Of a stretch of DNA of 64,000 nt, positions 33,690-45,450 are shown in pieces. Within the stretch, counting starts at the first letter, position 1. Each line of letters opens with the position of its first letter. Source of the stretch: Vandiemenella viatica (lineage: Eukaryota; Arthropoda; Insecta; Orthoptera; Morabidae); contig CM061918.1 of the NCBI GenBank assembly GCA_031002005.1, positions 65,878,531 through 65,942,530 of the forward strand, in the 5' to 3' direction. The position numbers and the translations under genes were made by a program. The notes under the pieces were generated by a model that made no database searches, was not told the DNA's origin, and saw only the letters and a program-made list of their open reading frames with translations.

Positions 33690-35100
33690 CACCGTTCGAG
33701 AAACATCGTGCGGCTTTCTCTGTATTATTATCGAAATTGGGTATTTGACTACTTCTTGAAAATGGTTTTAAATTGTTTATTCGTACACCTTATTCACCGA
33801 GTGAAGAGATTTTTTGACGGCAGTGCATTATTTTGCGTAAAATTCAAAGTTAAAATTTAAAGAATTTAAAAGCCCACCAAAACGCTCCTTCGACAGTCGT
33901 GACTCCACACGTCTGTAAACGCTGCCGCTGCGAATAGAGCGTTTTCTATTACCCAAGTTTTCAACTATTTTATTGTTTGTTGCTGGTTACTTCTTGTTAC
34001 TAATGAAAGTTTGTTTTCAATATAAAATAGAAAACAATTTGTAAAAGCCTACAGCGGAAAAATATTGAAAGTAGAGGCCTTATTTGTGGGAACAACCACT
34101 GAGTTTTATTCTGTGGAGTTTAAAAACTGTAACAAATTCAATTTGAAATTGCGACAAAGTCACTTACGATTTTCTGTGAAGCTCATTTACACCGCGATTT
34201 CGTAGAGCTAAATGTAATAAGTTGTTTAAGGCGAGAATTATTAGGGTTAGGATCCCAAGATTCGATCCTAACTTCGGAATATGTTCAATTCGTTTTCTTT
34301 TGTCATTTTCTTTGGATACTAGTTGCTGTTGGTTGCATCGCATAACCATTTTTTCCCGAAAATCCACCACAACATCAATTTAATTTTTTTTTTTTTCTGA
34401 AGGCTTCACAACGTTTTGGATAACAAGCGAATTACAACCGTTTGAAACAACCAAAAAAGATTTCAAAAAGAAAACTGGACGTTACTTGCACACCATAAAC
34501 AGGTTTTTTTTTTTAATATTACTTACACATTAAAAGTAAATACCGCCTAATAGACGCAGTTATGTCAGGAAGGTAACCTGCAGTTTTATCGTCAGGTAAA
34601 AATTCCAACGGAAAGGACACAACGCGTTCCAGAACTGTTGCAAGATTAGCATGAAATTTCTACAAGTGATGTAACTTCTAAAATAAATTCCATTGTTCGC
34701 CGCCGTGCACCTGTATTTTTTGCACGATATTCTCTCTCTGGTAAATTTAAAAATTAAAAGTTTTCATGTATGGTAGCAATTTGTTTCAAACGCTTGTATG
34801 ACGCTTTGCAACTATTATGAATTCTACGAATAAAAACATAGTAGTGCAAAAAACAGCAAACAAAAACGGAAAAAATGCACGCAAAAAATATTATCCCAAT
34901 CAAGGTTCGAACGTAGGACGTTCTGAATTCCATTACCACTCTTCAATCACAAAGCTATCAGGACACTACTTCTTAATTGCTTCTCTTTATGTTAATAGCA
35001 AACACTTCACAATTTCTTCGTGTGAGATGAAGTGAAACAAGGTAGGTAAATGAATAAACAAACAAAATCAGTTTTATTGACAAAAAAGTATTTATCTATA
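33690..35100 (+). repeat. Unidentified 1.4-kb interspersed repeat, copy 1
   Basis: This stretch is matched, inverted and in order, by 42957-44200. Paired landmarks include the GGGCTTTTAAA edge, TCAAAAAAT, the ACATCACTTGTAGAAATTTC region and ATTATCCCAATCAAGGTTCG. Identity looks around 70-80% by eye. No protein is recognised. A part of it (about 33880-34110) is also repeated inverted at 35890-36060. Confidence 0.7.
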
Positions 35101-35880
35101 AGCCTTAATCTGCAATTAAGAAAAATGGCCCACAACATCCAATTGTTCCGAGCGTGGTGAGTGAGCGGTTAACGCTCTGGCCTCGCATTAGGGAGGACGC
35201 CGCACAGTGTGATATTTTCTAAATCTAGAGGGACAAAAGTCAGTTTTGATAATAGTCTACGCAGGCAAAATAGTTATTATATTCAAAGTAGATAAACCAT
35301 ATTACTCGGTACAAAGGTTTATTTTCCACGAATTCTCTCCTAACAATAGAAAAAATAGCTTGAACAGTGGGCTTCATGTAATCCACCGATCAATCGCTGC
35401 AGTCGGCCGCGCCATTGACTGAGCTTGGTGGATGATTACGCTGTGTTTCTGCGTGTTAGTAGTGATTTGTGTGTTTCTGTTGCTTTTGGGCCATCCTCAA
35501 GGTAAGTTTACGCTTTTTCCGTGATACATTAGCATCATTAAAACAGAGCGAGATTATTTTTAATTAAAAAAAAAATACTGAGCCAATTTCATGTTGAATC
35601 TTAGTTCATTATACCACGTTATATCGGTCTTTTGCTATATTTATTTGAAAGAGCTGCTTATTAGCTACAAGAAATACCTTCATTTGTTTGCGCATATTTG
35701 CGACACCCATACAATTTTCTTTATTCTCAGCATGACTGCACATAATTCGCGTACAGAATTTTTCAATGTATGGTTTGCTAACGCAAAACAATCAATCTCT
35801 AACTTTCAATTTAAATATAAATGAGTCTCAAATTGAAGTTGTTACATTTTTAAGCTCAGCAGAATAAACGTAAGGTTTTT
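35101..35880. other. Mostly unassigned, with a SINE head at 35153-35212
   Basis: GAGCGTGGTGAGTGAGCGGT TAACGCTCTGGCCTCGCATT is the tRNA-like head of the SINE-1 family and breaks off after about 60 bp. The rest shows no identifiable gene; the small frames at 35.6-35.8 kb are AT-rich chance ORFs. Confidence 0.5.
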
Positions 35881-36300
35881 TTTTCTATAGCCAGGCCCAC
35901 AAATAAGGCGTCTATTTTCGATATTTTTCCGCTGTAGGCTTTTACAAATTGTTCTCGATTTTGTATTCAAAATGAAACTTCATTAATAACAAGAAATGAC
36001 CAGTAACAAACAATAAAAATAGTTGAAAACTTGGATAATAGGAAACGCTCCTTTCCCATCCACAGCGTTTACAGACATGTGACGTCACTCAAGCGACCAC
36101 CAATCCTAGAACGTTTTCTGTCACGTGACCAGAGGTAAGAAAAGTATTCTTTTTATTTCGCTTTTTATTAAAAATAATCCACTTTTCTTTCAAAATTGAA
36201 AAAAAATTAGCTTCCTGAAGCATTAATCTAAGAGAATGAGTTCGATTTATTATATTTTTTTTAATACTGTCAAATAGCCTATTACTGTAGCGTAAAGCGA
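35881..36300 (-). repeat. Inverted arm of the unidentified repeat
   Basis: CCCACAAATAAGGCGTCTAT through AAACGCTCCTTTCC is the reverse complement of about 33890-34105. The continuation (GTGACGTCACTCAAGCGACC, GTCACGTGACCAGAGGTAAG, AATAGCCTATTACTG) matches, inverted, 40885-41110. The two arms could be ends of one element spanning 33.9-36.3 kb or two separate copies. Confidence 0.65.
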
Positions 36301-36689
36301 ACGGCGGCAGAGACGAGTTTTTAGAATTAAAAAGTTTAGTTTTGAAGGAGTTGCTAGTTCACTGTAAGTCAGAATCGCTAGAGCATTTGTTTATGTTCGC
36401 ACTCATTATCTTTAGATCGACCGATATCTATGTGTGTTTACGCTATCGTGAATTGAAGCGTTCGGAAAAATAACTGTAAATGAAAATTAATTCCTCGGAC
36501 TTGTTTTTTCAAGTAACCAAATACCTAACATTGCTTCCGCGACAGGACACGACATGAAATCGTAATTAACAAAACACCTAACACACTATGTCACAATAGA
36601 ACAGTTCTTTAAAAAAGCATTCCACTGGTGGAGCGGGGGGAGGGGGGAGGGGGGAGTTTAGCCATTGGATGCGGAAAGAAAGTTTTTTT
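36301..36689. other. No gene; contains a G-quadruplex-like run
   Basis: At about 36635-36656 the sequence GGGGGGAGGGGGGAGGGGGG gives several G-tracts separated by single A bases. The rest is unassigned. Confidence 0.55.
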
Positions 36690-36935
36690 TATGATTGCTA
36701 TTTAAGCTTTACGCCTTGTCAACGTCGAAATCATTACAGGCGGGAAAGGACTGTAGCCAAGGAACGGGAAGGAATTAGGCCACGAACCACGATATTTTGA
36801 AGGAAACATTCGCTTAGAATGATTTGGGGACAGCATTGAAAAACCAATACCGGATGCCAGTACAAGGATTCGAACCCGCGTCCTTCCGAAATCGAGGCCA
36901 GAACGTTACCGCTCATCCACCACGCTCGGTTTAAA
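36690..36935 (-). repeat. tRNA-derived SINE (SINE-1 family), near complete
   Basis: On the minus strand: GAGCGTGGTGGATGAGCGGT head, B-box GGGTTCGAATCCTTG, then the body with CAAATCATTCTAAGCG and ATGATTTCGACGTTGAC. Same layout as the copy at 53.82 kb. Confidence 0.75.
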
Positions 36936-37239
36936 TTTCTATCCACAAATACAACGGAGTAAGTATTTTTTTTTATCTATAGAAGGAGTGTTTACATCAA
37001 TTTTAATTTTGTTCTTTCCTGCAAAAGTGATGATCACAAGTTGATGTTTTATTTCAGAAATACTTATATGAACAATACAATCATTTTAGATGAATCTCGA
37101 TATAGGAGACTAGATCTGTGTAATGTGGAAGATTCTCAATTTACAAACAAACTATCGCAAAAAAAAATTAGATAAATACACTGAAAGATGTACAGTTACA
37201 ACGTACATACATATACATTAATTATTTCAACTACAGTCC

Positions 37240-37995
37240 AACAGTCGTTGGGAGTAATTTAGCTCCTTTTCGGGATTCTATGATAACTATGGAGCCGTAA
37301 TTTTTGATATGTAACTTGAGAAGACAAAGAGAAAATGAAATATATATGTCTCTTAGATCTCAATATATCGTATCTCAAAATTGAAGTGGTTAGTTTAAAA
37401 TGCGAAACGCGATTTTTTTCCGCAAAAACCACTGCTGGACTTGCACAATGGAAGTTATTTTTTCCTTCTAGCGGCACCACGCCAATACGTCGGAACCTAC
37501 AAATATTGTCCTATCGATATGAAATTTGGTACACATATTCCTTAGGCGATAATATTTGATCTAGCTTTTGTGCTTAGTTGTGCTGTGTTGAAATGCATCC
37601 TGGACCAGAAGGAAAATATCACCAAAGGCACAAAAAATTATAGCTATAACAAGTACTTTCGTACTTACGCTAATACCGCATGTAACCCGACGATTTGCAT
37701 TGTATTACTCCTGTCACCTTTTTTGTCGACTTCGCGTACACTTTTTCTTGAATTCTAATGCCTAAGGATTACGTTAATCACATTTTCATCCCGAAATAAC
37801 AGTTTTTTTCTACTGGCCGTACTTTCCACAGCACCCAGTACTTTCTCCATCGATCAGATTAGTATCATTTTTACGTGTGTCGAGAAAGTTGTTCGGTTCC
37901 CATTAAATATTTCGAGAAATTAGGTATCAAAAAGATTTATTCTTTGCTTTCGATTTGTCTCGCCGTATAACATAAGAATTCATCATCAAACTGCG
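37240..37995. repeat. CTCGAGATAT-family degenerate repeat, copy 3
   Basis: Units carry TCAAAATTGAAGTGGTTAG, CTGGACCAGAAGGAAAATAT, GATTTGTCTCGCCGTATAAC and CATCATCAAACTGCGGTACC. The internal core differs from other copies and contains AATATTTGATCTAGC. No protein. Confidence 0.6.
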
Positions 37996-38019
37996 GTACC
38001 ATGGTTATCGTAAAGCAAT

Positions 38020-38398
38020 ATTGGATACTTACACGTACTAGGCCTAGATGATGGCTCCTTTTTTTCTTTGTCTCTTGATGAAGGGCTGCGGTAACTGGTG
38101 TGGGTGCTGAATTTCCCGAATCGGCCTTGACAAGGTCGGCATCGCCTTCAACATCAAAATTTTTCTCAGTTTCTTGAACTGCAGTTTCACAGATTCTTTT
38201 GCTAGTGCTTATTGAATCCATATCTAGTCCTGATGTATTGCCATTTGCTATTACAATGGCTGTATGGATATTAACACCCTGTTTTGCTGGGGTGGAAACA
38301 TCCAAGACCGCTAGTCCAAGGTCTTGGTGGTTCATTGCCTCATCACTTGGTGGAGTATCTGAGTCACCCACTTCCTCACCATATATGCCACAGGACAT
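38020..38398 (-). pseudogene. Unidentified acidic ORF, possibly LINE ORF1-like
   Basis: The open frame (track of codons from 38398 downward) is acidic and Ser/Thr/Asp-rich (GDSDTPPSDEAMNHQD, SNSAPTPVT-like stretches). It runs out into the 163-bp repeat at about 38020. It starts MSC, as does the candidate ORF1 at 28675, and has a similar composition, but there is no clear alignment. I do not assign a function. Confidence 0.25.
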
Positions 38399-38871
38399 AG
38401 TGGATTATGTCAAAAGCACAAATATAATTACGAACGAATAACGAACGTTAGTTCTGTTGACTCTCAGCACTTCGATCAAGACACTACGTAAATTAAGCTA
38501 CTGTAGTTAATAAGAGCCAACTGTTCATGGAAAAATCAAGTGTAAATGCGGGCTAGCCGACGAGCTTACGACGGTTTGAGCACCCCCACTAGATAACAAT
38601 GTATATATGTCAATTTGAATCCCCATTTACAATAAAAATGTCACACCAACAATAAAAACTAAATGTGCATGGCAATAAATATTTCAGGCTACTTAAAAAA
38701 AAATACCAACGATACTCTGGCAAGATAACAAACATGTTTGCTCTGGTGCTAATGGCCTTCGGCTAACACTAACAGCGCAGAGTAATTATTTCGGAAAAAA
38801 TGTTATTCCTAAAAAATTATCCCAGTACAATATGCACGTCATGTATCGAACAATCCCGTCATTAGGGGGCG
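38399..38871. other. No recognisable feature
   Basis: AT-rich spacer with no frame or repeat identified. Confidence 0.4.
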
Positions 38872-38874
38872 TCC

Positions 38875-40323
38875 ATTAATAACGTAAGCTGAAAATCTCA
38901 CATAAAAGAGTAATGGTCAATAAAAAACTCACATCAACTTTTTACATAATTTTTCTCCTCTTACTTCATATGTCGCGTGGTTGACCGAGTGGATTGTCTT
39001 GTCACAGGTGACCGATTAGAAATTGATGGGGAGGGAAGCTTGGCTTCGTTCTAGCGTTCCACCTGGCGTCTTAAGACACCAGTCTGTGGGTTGATCCTAG
39101 TATGTAATTGGATTAGCTATCATATTAGAGGCTGTATATAGTCACTGAGAATCTTAATAATGAAAACGTCAACATAAATACTTTCATACTTCATTAGCTT
39201 ACGGAGAGGTGACTATCTTACGAAATGATAAAATCACATACAATAGACTGCTTATTTATTTAACACTTTAAGACTAATGAATACACTTTGCACATATAAA
39301 CTGGATAAGACCTTACTGTTGATTGGTTCAATAATAATAGCAGTGTGTTAATATGATTGGCGGATATCTAAGTAACATTGCTGGTTGGCTAGAGGATAGA
39401 AACAATATCCTATCATGAGATGAGTTGAGTTGAGTGACTGCAGAATTATTCTAAGTCCATCTAATGAGGATATCGCGTAGTGGATCAAATCGGCTTCGAT
39501 ACCTGTTGAGTGTTCCTATGTGGTGTCCATGTTGCTGGTGGCGAGTCCTAGGTGTAAGATGGACTCCCGAGTCCGAGTTGTAAGGAGGACTGACTACTTA
39601 GTCTACTGCAAGACTTCAGGAAAATTCGTTAACACTGTGGAGGGGGTAAGAGGTTTTTCTAATTGGCTTCCTGAAGTTAAGTGGGGACTGTCAGGGCGGA
39701 GTTACGGTTTAGTGGTAGGGATTCTAATATTGTTAATGTAAGGGTTTCCCAGCTGCGCTTCACAGCGGCGTAAGCGGGAATTGTTTCCAAGCCTCGTCCC
39801 AAGCACAAGGAAACTGCACCAGTTAGCAGGCAGCTGCAATTACAGGTCGCTACGCACTCGAGACAACACTCTAGCGTAGCGCAGCTCTCAGCGAACGCCT
39901 TCTGTTATACTGTGGGACTATGTTTAGAGTTCGTGACTGTCTCAAGGCTAAGCTCTTCTGTTACTATGATAAGGTGGCTCGCCGGCTTCCGCTGCCTGGC
40001 TTGTATGCTCGCTTTGAATTGAATTGAATGAAGTTCTTCCCAATTTTCCTTACGTTCCCTAATCAAGTCGGGGATCACACGACACATAGAAAAAATGTAG
40101 TACATGGAAGACATCAGTATTAATGTATTTTGTGGCATGAAGTAAAATACAAGAATATATCAAATAAATCTAATTATTTGAAAATTAAAATTATGAAGTA
40201 AATCTCCCTTGGGGAGGGGGGGGGGGGGGGCGGCACAGTCTCACCTCATCTTATCAAATTTCAGCCCTCGGCAGGGTGTCCAAATTTATGAAAAAGCACC
40301 TCACGTAATTAATTGACGCCCCC
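38875..40323. mobile_element. TTA-flanked TIR element (Harbinger-like), 1.45 kb
   Basis: The left end GGGGGCGTCCATTAATAACG and the right end (inverted) GGGGGCGTCAATTAATTACG match, and both are flanked by TTA (38872-38874, 40324-40326). Subterminal GCTGAAAATCTCA also pairs with the inverted GCTGAAATTTGATAAG region. TTA duplication suggests PIF/Harbinger; other superfamilies with similar ends cannot be excluded. No transposase is seen. It contains a tRNA-like SINE and a run of 15 G at 40216-40230. Confidence 0.68.
38968..39110 (+). repeat. tRNA-like SINE head, fourth family
   Basis: TGGTTGACCGAGTGGATT is an A-box resembling Leu/Ser tRNAs, and GTGGGTTGATCCTAG about 110 bp later could be a B-box. 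The spacing allows a long variable arm. There is no closed acceptor stem, so it is more likely a SINE than a tRNA gene. Confidence 0.4.
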
Positions 40324-40879
40324 TTAGATGTGTATTCACTCTTAAGACTGGTACGGATTGCATACAAACATTTATTGGTCTTTGATTAATTATGTTGTGA
40401 ACCTTGCCAAATTTTGATCACCTCAGATCTTGACCTGAAGGATTTTTGTGTTTAAAAAATTATATATAACAGTGGAAAACACATTATTCCTCGTTTGTTT
40501 CTTTATCCCTCATTTACCCAATATTGGACAACCAAAAAAAAAAATCATCATCACACATGAAATAAAAAAATTGACAAAGTTTTATCGAATTATTTTTCTT
40601 GTGTGTACAGGCAGATGATATCCTAAATACAATCCTGAAATTGGATGGGGGGGGGGGAGGAGAGGCAAACCGTGGTGCTTGCCCTGGGTGGCGAATTCGT
40701 ATTTGATAATCTTCATGTATCATTGAGTCTCCTCCTCTCCTTTCATTTTGATTGGGGATAACATTTAGGAAAATAAGTTTAGAACATAGTCTCCCTAATG
40801 TCATACCAGTAGCGTTCCAGGCTATACAGTGTTAATACCTTAAAACAATCTAACTGTTGAAGGTACTAAGTTACAATAT

Positions 40880-41510
40880 GTGACGGTAATGTTGTCCAAT
40901 AGGCTATTTGGCAGTATGGAAAATATATTACAAATTGTGCTCATTCACGTAGATTAATGTTTAAGTAAGCTATTTTTGTTAAATTTCGAAAGATAGATGG
41001 ATTATTTTTAATAAAAAAAGGAAAATAAAAATGAGATTTTTCTTATCTCTGGTCACGTGACAGAAAACACACTAGGATTGGTGGCCGCTTTAGTGACGTC
41101 AAGTGACTGCAAATGCTGCGACCACAAATGGAGCGTTTCCTATTATCAAAGTTTTCAACTATTTTTATTGTTTATTGCTGGTTATTTCGTGTTAATAGTG
41201 AGATTTCGTGTTCATTACAAAATGGAGAACAATTTGTAGAAGCTTAAAAAGGAAAAATAACAAAATTAGACGCCTTATTTGTCAGGCTAACTATAGACAC
41301 AACCCATGAATTTTATTCTGCGGAACTTGAAAATGTGATAACTTAAATTTGAGAATCATTTATATTTAAATTGAAAGTTAGAGATTAGCAGAAATTGTAC
41401 ATAAGAATTACTAAATTTTTAAATTAAGTTAGTTGTTTTAGAAGTTATTTAAGAGAAAAATGTAAGCTATAGTTTAGTATAAGTCAAACATAACAGCTAA
41501 ATAACTGGAT
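40880..41510 (+). repeat. Unidentified repeat, solitary arm copy
   Basis: CCAATAGGCTATTTGGCAGT, CTGGTCACGTGACAGAAAAC, TAGTGACGTCAAGTGACTGC and GAGCGTTTCCTATTATC match the reverse complement of 35.88-36.30 kb. The second half also matches 33.90-34.10 kb directly. It ends just before a Tigger copy. Confidence 0.65.
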
Positions 41511-41781
41511 GTTGTGGGCCATTTTTCTTGATGGCAGAAAAAAAATATATAGATTTTTTTTATTTTTTTCCAACTATAGTAGAATTCCAATTATCCGAAT
41601 CAGTTGGGACTGGACCCCATCAAAAATTCAGATTACTGAATTTTTTTCCGAAAAAGGGTCTATTTTAATTAATTACTGTATGTATGTTGAAAATGGGAGA
41701 AAAAAATTTCTTTAAAGAAAGTGAGCTTTTAATTAATTAAATGAAAAGACAACACTTTTACATGAAATGTAATCTTCACAG

Positions 41782-42173
41782 TAGAGATGAGTCGTTCGCG
41801 AGTGAATCAGTTCTTTAGAGCAATTCTTTTAAAAGAGCGAGTGAGCAGTCGCTCACTAAAAGAGAACAGTAGTTCTTCTAGGTGAGTCGGTCATAAGTCG
41901 GCTAATTCCGAAGATCAAGAAGAGCTTGTTCACGTGAGTTTTGTGGACTGTAGAGCTAAAAAAAAAGTTTACTAATTGCATCAAAGTCGATTTAAGGGGG
42001 GTATTTCATCGAAAAGTGGGGGTGTAACCGGATTCTGAGGGGAGAGACCTAAAAAAAAAGGTCTCAAATAAAACTGAGATCTGAGATAGTGAACCGTTCA
42101 AAAGAACTAGTTTTTTTCGTGGAGTGATCAAATGAACACTGCTCTTTTTAGTGAGTCACTTTGCCCACCTCTA
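41782..42173. mobile_element. hAT MITE inside the Tigger copy
   Basis: The ends TAGAGATGAGTCG and (inverted) TAGAGGTGGGCAA are imperfect TIRs. Both flanks are CTTCACAG (41774-41781, 42174-42181), an exact 8-bp duplication. Inner repeats of GAGTGA/TCACTC and AGTTCTTT/AAAGAACT types are arranged as inverted pairs. It is non-coding. Confidence 0.88.
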
Positions 42174-42391
42174 CTTCACAGGTTCTCTGCCAGATTAAAT
42201 TGATTAGAGGCAAGCTGATGGATATGATGATGATGGCAGAGCTAGCCGCCGAAAGCTTGTCTTCCGTCAATTCTATCCAGTAAGGCGCTGGGAAAGTCTT
42301 AATTCTCATAACACTTTTACATGTTAAGCATACTTACAAGTGCTTTGCATAGTACAGTATGTACCATACGCACCGTGCTGAAAAATAAAAG

Positions 42392-42870
42392 TCATTGCTT
42401 GCTGAACATCTCGGTCATAGTAAGCTGTTTGTCTGTATTCATCCGTTTTCGGGCAGCCAAGTCGCGCATCCGCTTGACAGTGAGAAGATGCATATGGTCA
42501 CACTCGGGCTGACGCTCCATCCACTTCAACGCAGTTTCAATGCCGGCAAATGCTTGACTGGCTGATGGTCCCGTGTCTGCTTCGACATTAAGATCATTCT
42601 TCTTCCTCGACACTATCACGCTATCAATAAGTTCGTCATCATTTAGAATTTAATAACCAGAGTCTGACGAATCACACACCACCCACTCTTCTATGTCTTC
42701 AGCACTAACTTCTCAACATCCTGGAATTTTCAACACTATTTTTCTGAATTCCTCAAATGACACGTCATCCCCATCTTCTCCTATCACTTCCCTTTCCATT
42801 TCTTGAGCGTCTTTTTCCTTTTTATACTTTTCCTTCTCGTGTAGACATAATCATTATTTTGCAAATCGCA
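42392..42870 (-). pseudogene. Tigger/pogo transposase C-terminal remnant, copy 2
   Basis: The terminal frame reads ALKWMERQPECDHMHLLTVK then ARKRMNTDKQLTMTEMFSKQ and a stop. It is preceded by GPSASQAFAGIE and an acidic segment that has shifted frame near 42600. Further upstream pieces to about 42870 keep an acidic, E-rich character. The catalytic domain is missing. The copy at 23.2 kb lacks the LKWMERQ segment. Confidence 0.72.
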
Positions 42871-42956
42871 GTGCGTTTCCGTCTTACTTAAAAAAGTGAT
42901 TCGGATATTCAGCGATTTGGATAGTCGTAGTTCGGATAATTGGAGTTGTACTGTAA

Positions 42957-44200
42957 ACAGAATTTATTGTTCACTTTATCGCACGTAGAAATCGTGATTA
43001 AGTGTTCACTATTAACAAGAAGATAAGTAACGATGCCATGGTGTACAAGGAGCTGCGTGGTTAAAGAGCGATAACGGAATTGAGAAGGTATAAAAAGGTA
43101 AAGATAAAGGGGTTCCTCCAGTTCCTGCCCTTCCCGTAGGATTCGCGGAGGTAGAATTCCGCATTCCCATTGTAACCATTGGCACATCCCATGTTCAAAT
43201 CTTGATTAGGATAATATATTTTTCATATGTGTTCTGTTTGTTGCTTTACAGATTCATATTTTTGTTCCAATAATTCTTAAAACGTCAAGAAAACGTACAA
43301 AAAAAAACTTTTATGAAAAGATAACTTCCTCCTTAAATTCTGAAACATACCAGAGATACATTACCATGGTAAAAAATTCAAGCGCCCGGCCGTGGGTAAT
43401 AGAATTTATTTTAACAATAACATCACTTGTAGAAATTTCACCCTAATCTCGCAACAATTAGGGAACACTTTGAACCCCCATTATTAACGATAGGCCTACA
43501 GCTGCCGTTCTGACATAAATGCGTCTATTTAGGAAGTATTTACTTTTAATGTAATTTTTCAGTGCAAAAAAACAAAAGAACTTTATCGTTGTGCAAGTAA
43601 TGTCGAGTTTCAGTTTTGAGTCTTTTCCGGTTATGTTTATAACACGCTTACTATCCAAAAATAAAACATATTCCGAAACAAAGATCAAACCTAAGAACCC
43701 TAATCTTACTGATACCTGCCTTAAACAACGTACTACATTTAACAACGAAATTTTAGTGTAAATCTTCACAGAAAATGATCTGTGACTTAGTTGCAGTATC
43801 TTCTACGAGCAAGTTGCAGTGACCTTTTTTCGTTTTTCAGCTATTGTTGCAAAACTTACATTTTTTTGGGGAGTCTGTATTGTTGTGGTAGTAGATTGGT
43901 ATAGTACACAATATTTATGCACCATATTTCCGACAATTTCAATTTACTTATCCAGAGCGAGCGCTTGCTGGCACGTGACGTCACGAGTATCATGTGCCCG
44001 CGCCATGCAGCAATAGAGCGTTTCGGCGGGCTTTTAAATAGTTTAAACTTAAACGTTGAATTTTTGCGTAAAATAAGCACTTTCGTCAAAAAATAAATAG
44101 TACCCGTTGAATAACGTTTATCAAAAAAATATTTAAAATCATTTTCAAAAAAATTGTCAAATTGCCTATTGTACTACACACACGACGCCGTCTTTGAAAG
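42957..44200 (-). repeat. Unidentified 1.4-kb interspersed repeat, copy 2 (inverted)
   Basis: This is the reverse complement of 33.7-35.1 kb, landmark for landmark (ACATCACTTGTAGAAATTTC, CATAAATGCGTCTATTTAGG, ACCCTAATCTTACTGA, GCGTAAAATAAGCAC). The junction with the Tigger end is immediate. The minus frame 44086-44367 (MPCQHVASGSFC start) overlaps its edge and is not recognisable. Confidence 0.7.
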
Positions 44201-45329
44201 CAAACTGACCTTTTCTCGACTTGAATCCTTGTGTGTCGAAGTACATGGTCGTCATAACAATCAGCCGGAATGAATGATGCTGCATCTTTCATGATAATCT
44301 CCGCAAAACAACACTTAGGGCCGTATTTTCCACAAAACGATCCTGATGCAACGTGTTGGCAGGGCAATTCGCAGGGCTTTTAAATTCCCTACGAATATAT
44401 ATAGTCCCCATCTTAACTAATTTGCTATGTTGTTAACAGTCAATTACAACCAAAGGATCAGATGTAATAAATTCATCTCGGTTTAGTAAAGGCGAAGAAT
44501 GCTGTAGATCACATTAACACATTGCGATTCTTGTATACATTTCGTATATTTCGACATTGGCCTGGAGTTATATTGTGAAAGCATGGAAAATCGATGGCAG
44601 GAAAACGATCCTCTACTTTTGGAAGTCTACACGTCATTCTGTTGCAAGTTGGATATTTTTTTTTCTTATGGCCTTACGCCTCATCGATGTCGAGGTCAAT
44701 AGAGTCGGGATGGGACTGGGAACAAGGAACGGGAAGGAAATTCAGCCAAAACATTTTGAAGGAAGCATCCCAGTACTCGTCCCGAGGCCAGAGCGTGCAA
44801 GTTTGAAGTGTACTCGCTGTTTGGGCTACTGTTTTGTTGGAATCTTGTTCGAATGCAATTTGTACCTTGAGTCACTTCAGTAGAAAAAAATGTTCACTAA
44901 AAGTATTGCTAGCTGAGGAATAGTGTGCCACAACTCTTGGATTGAGAAACGTATCTCAACCACTTTGATTACTTTCCCTTGTCTTCCTTTTTCGCAATAC
45001 TCCATACTGTTTTATTTCCAGATCCATGAATGTTTTGTTAGTTGCACTTATTCTGAGATGCTTTAATCCCATTGCTAAGTGCTTTGCTATATGCGCTAAT
45101 GATGAGATTTGAATTTAATATTAGTTTTGCTATAGAGTTGTCAATGCCGGAAGGGTTGCATGGGAAATTGAACTATCGGCCCTCTTTACGCGAAATGTCT
45201 TCCACAATAGTGTGCTACAATAGCCTGAATACAAGCAATTACTGCATTAATTCGGTAAACCAGGAACAAATGTAATGATTCTGTAATTCGTTCATTATTG
45301 GTATAAAAACAATAGCGGCACCATCATAA
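44201..45329. other. Mostly unassigned; partial SINE-1 at 44655-44810
   Basis: ACGCCTCATCGATGTCGAGG through CATTTTGAAGGAAGCATCCC and GAGGCCAGAGCGTGC is an inverted SINE-1 copy with the B-box region deleted. Elsewhere I see no gene. Confidence 0.55.
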
Positions 45330-45450
45330 CTGCGGCGACGCAGTTTGATGATGGATTCTTATGTAACCCGAGGAAACAAATTGAATGTAAAGAATAATTT
45401 TTTTATGTATCTCGCATAGTTTTCGAGATATCGAAACTAAAAAATCAATT
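45330..45450. repeat. CTCGAGATAT-family unit, copy 4
   Basis: TTTGATGATGGATTCTTATG TAACCCGAGGAAACAAATTG and TATCTCGCATAGTTTTCGAG ATATCG give a single unit of the family. Confidence 0.6.

Larger units (their letters stand above)
41577..42956 (-). mobile_element. Tigger/pogo derivative, copy 2, with nested hAT MITE
   Basis: The left end TAGTAGAATTCCAATTATCC and the right end GTTCGGATAATTGGAGTTGT ACTGTA are inverted repeats of the Tigger type. Inner blocks are shared with copies at 22.93 and 63.07 kb. It retains the C-terminal transposase remnant on the minus strand. Without the hAT insertion its length is about 1 kb. Confidence 0.85.

Noticed and set aside
44086..44367. 93-codon cysteine-containing minus-strand ORF
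   Set aside because: It overlaps the edge of a degenerate repeat, and the other copy at 33.7 kb does not keep the frame.
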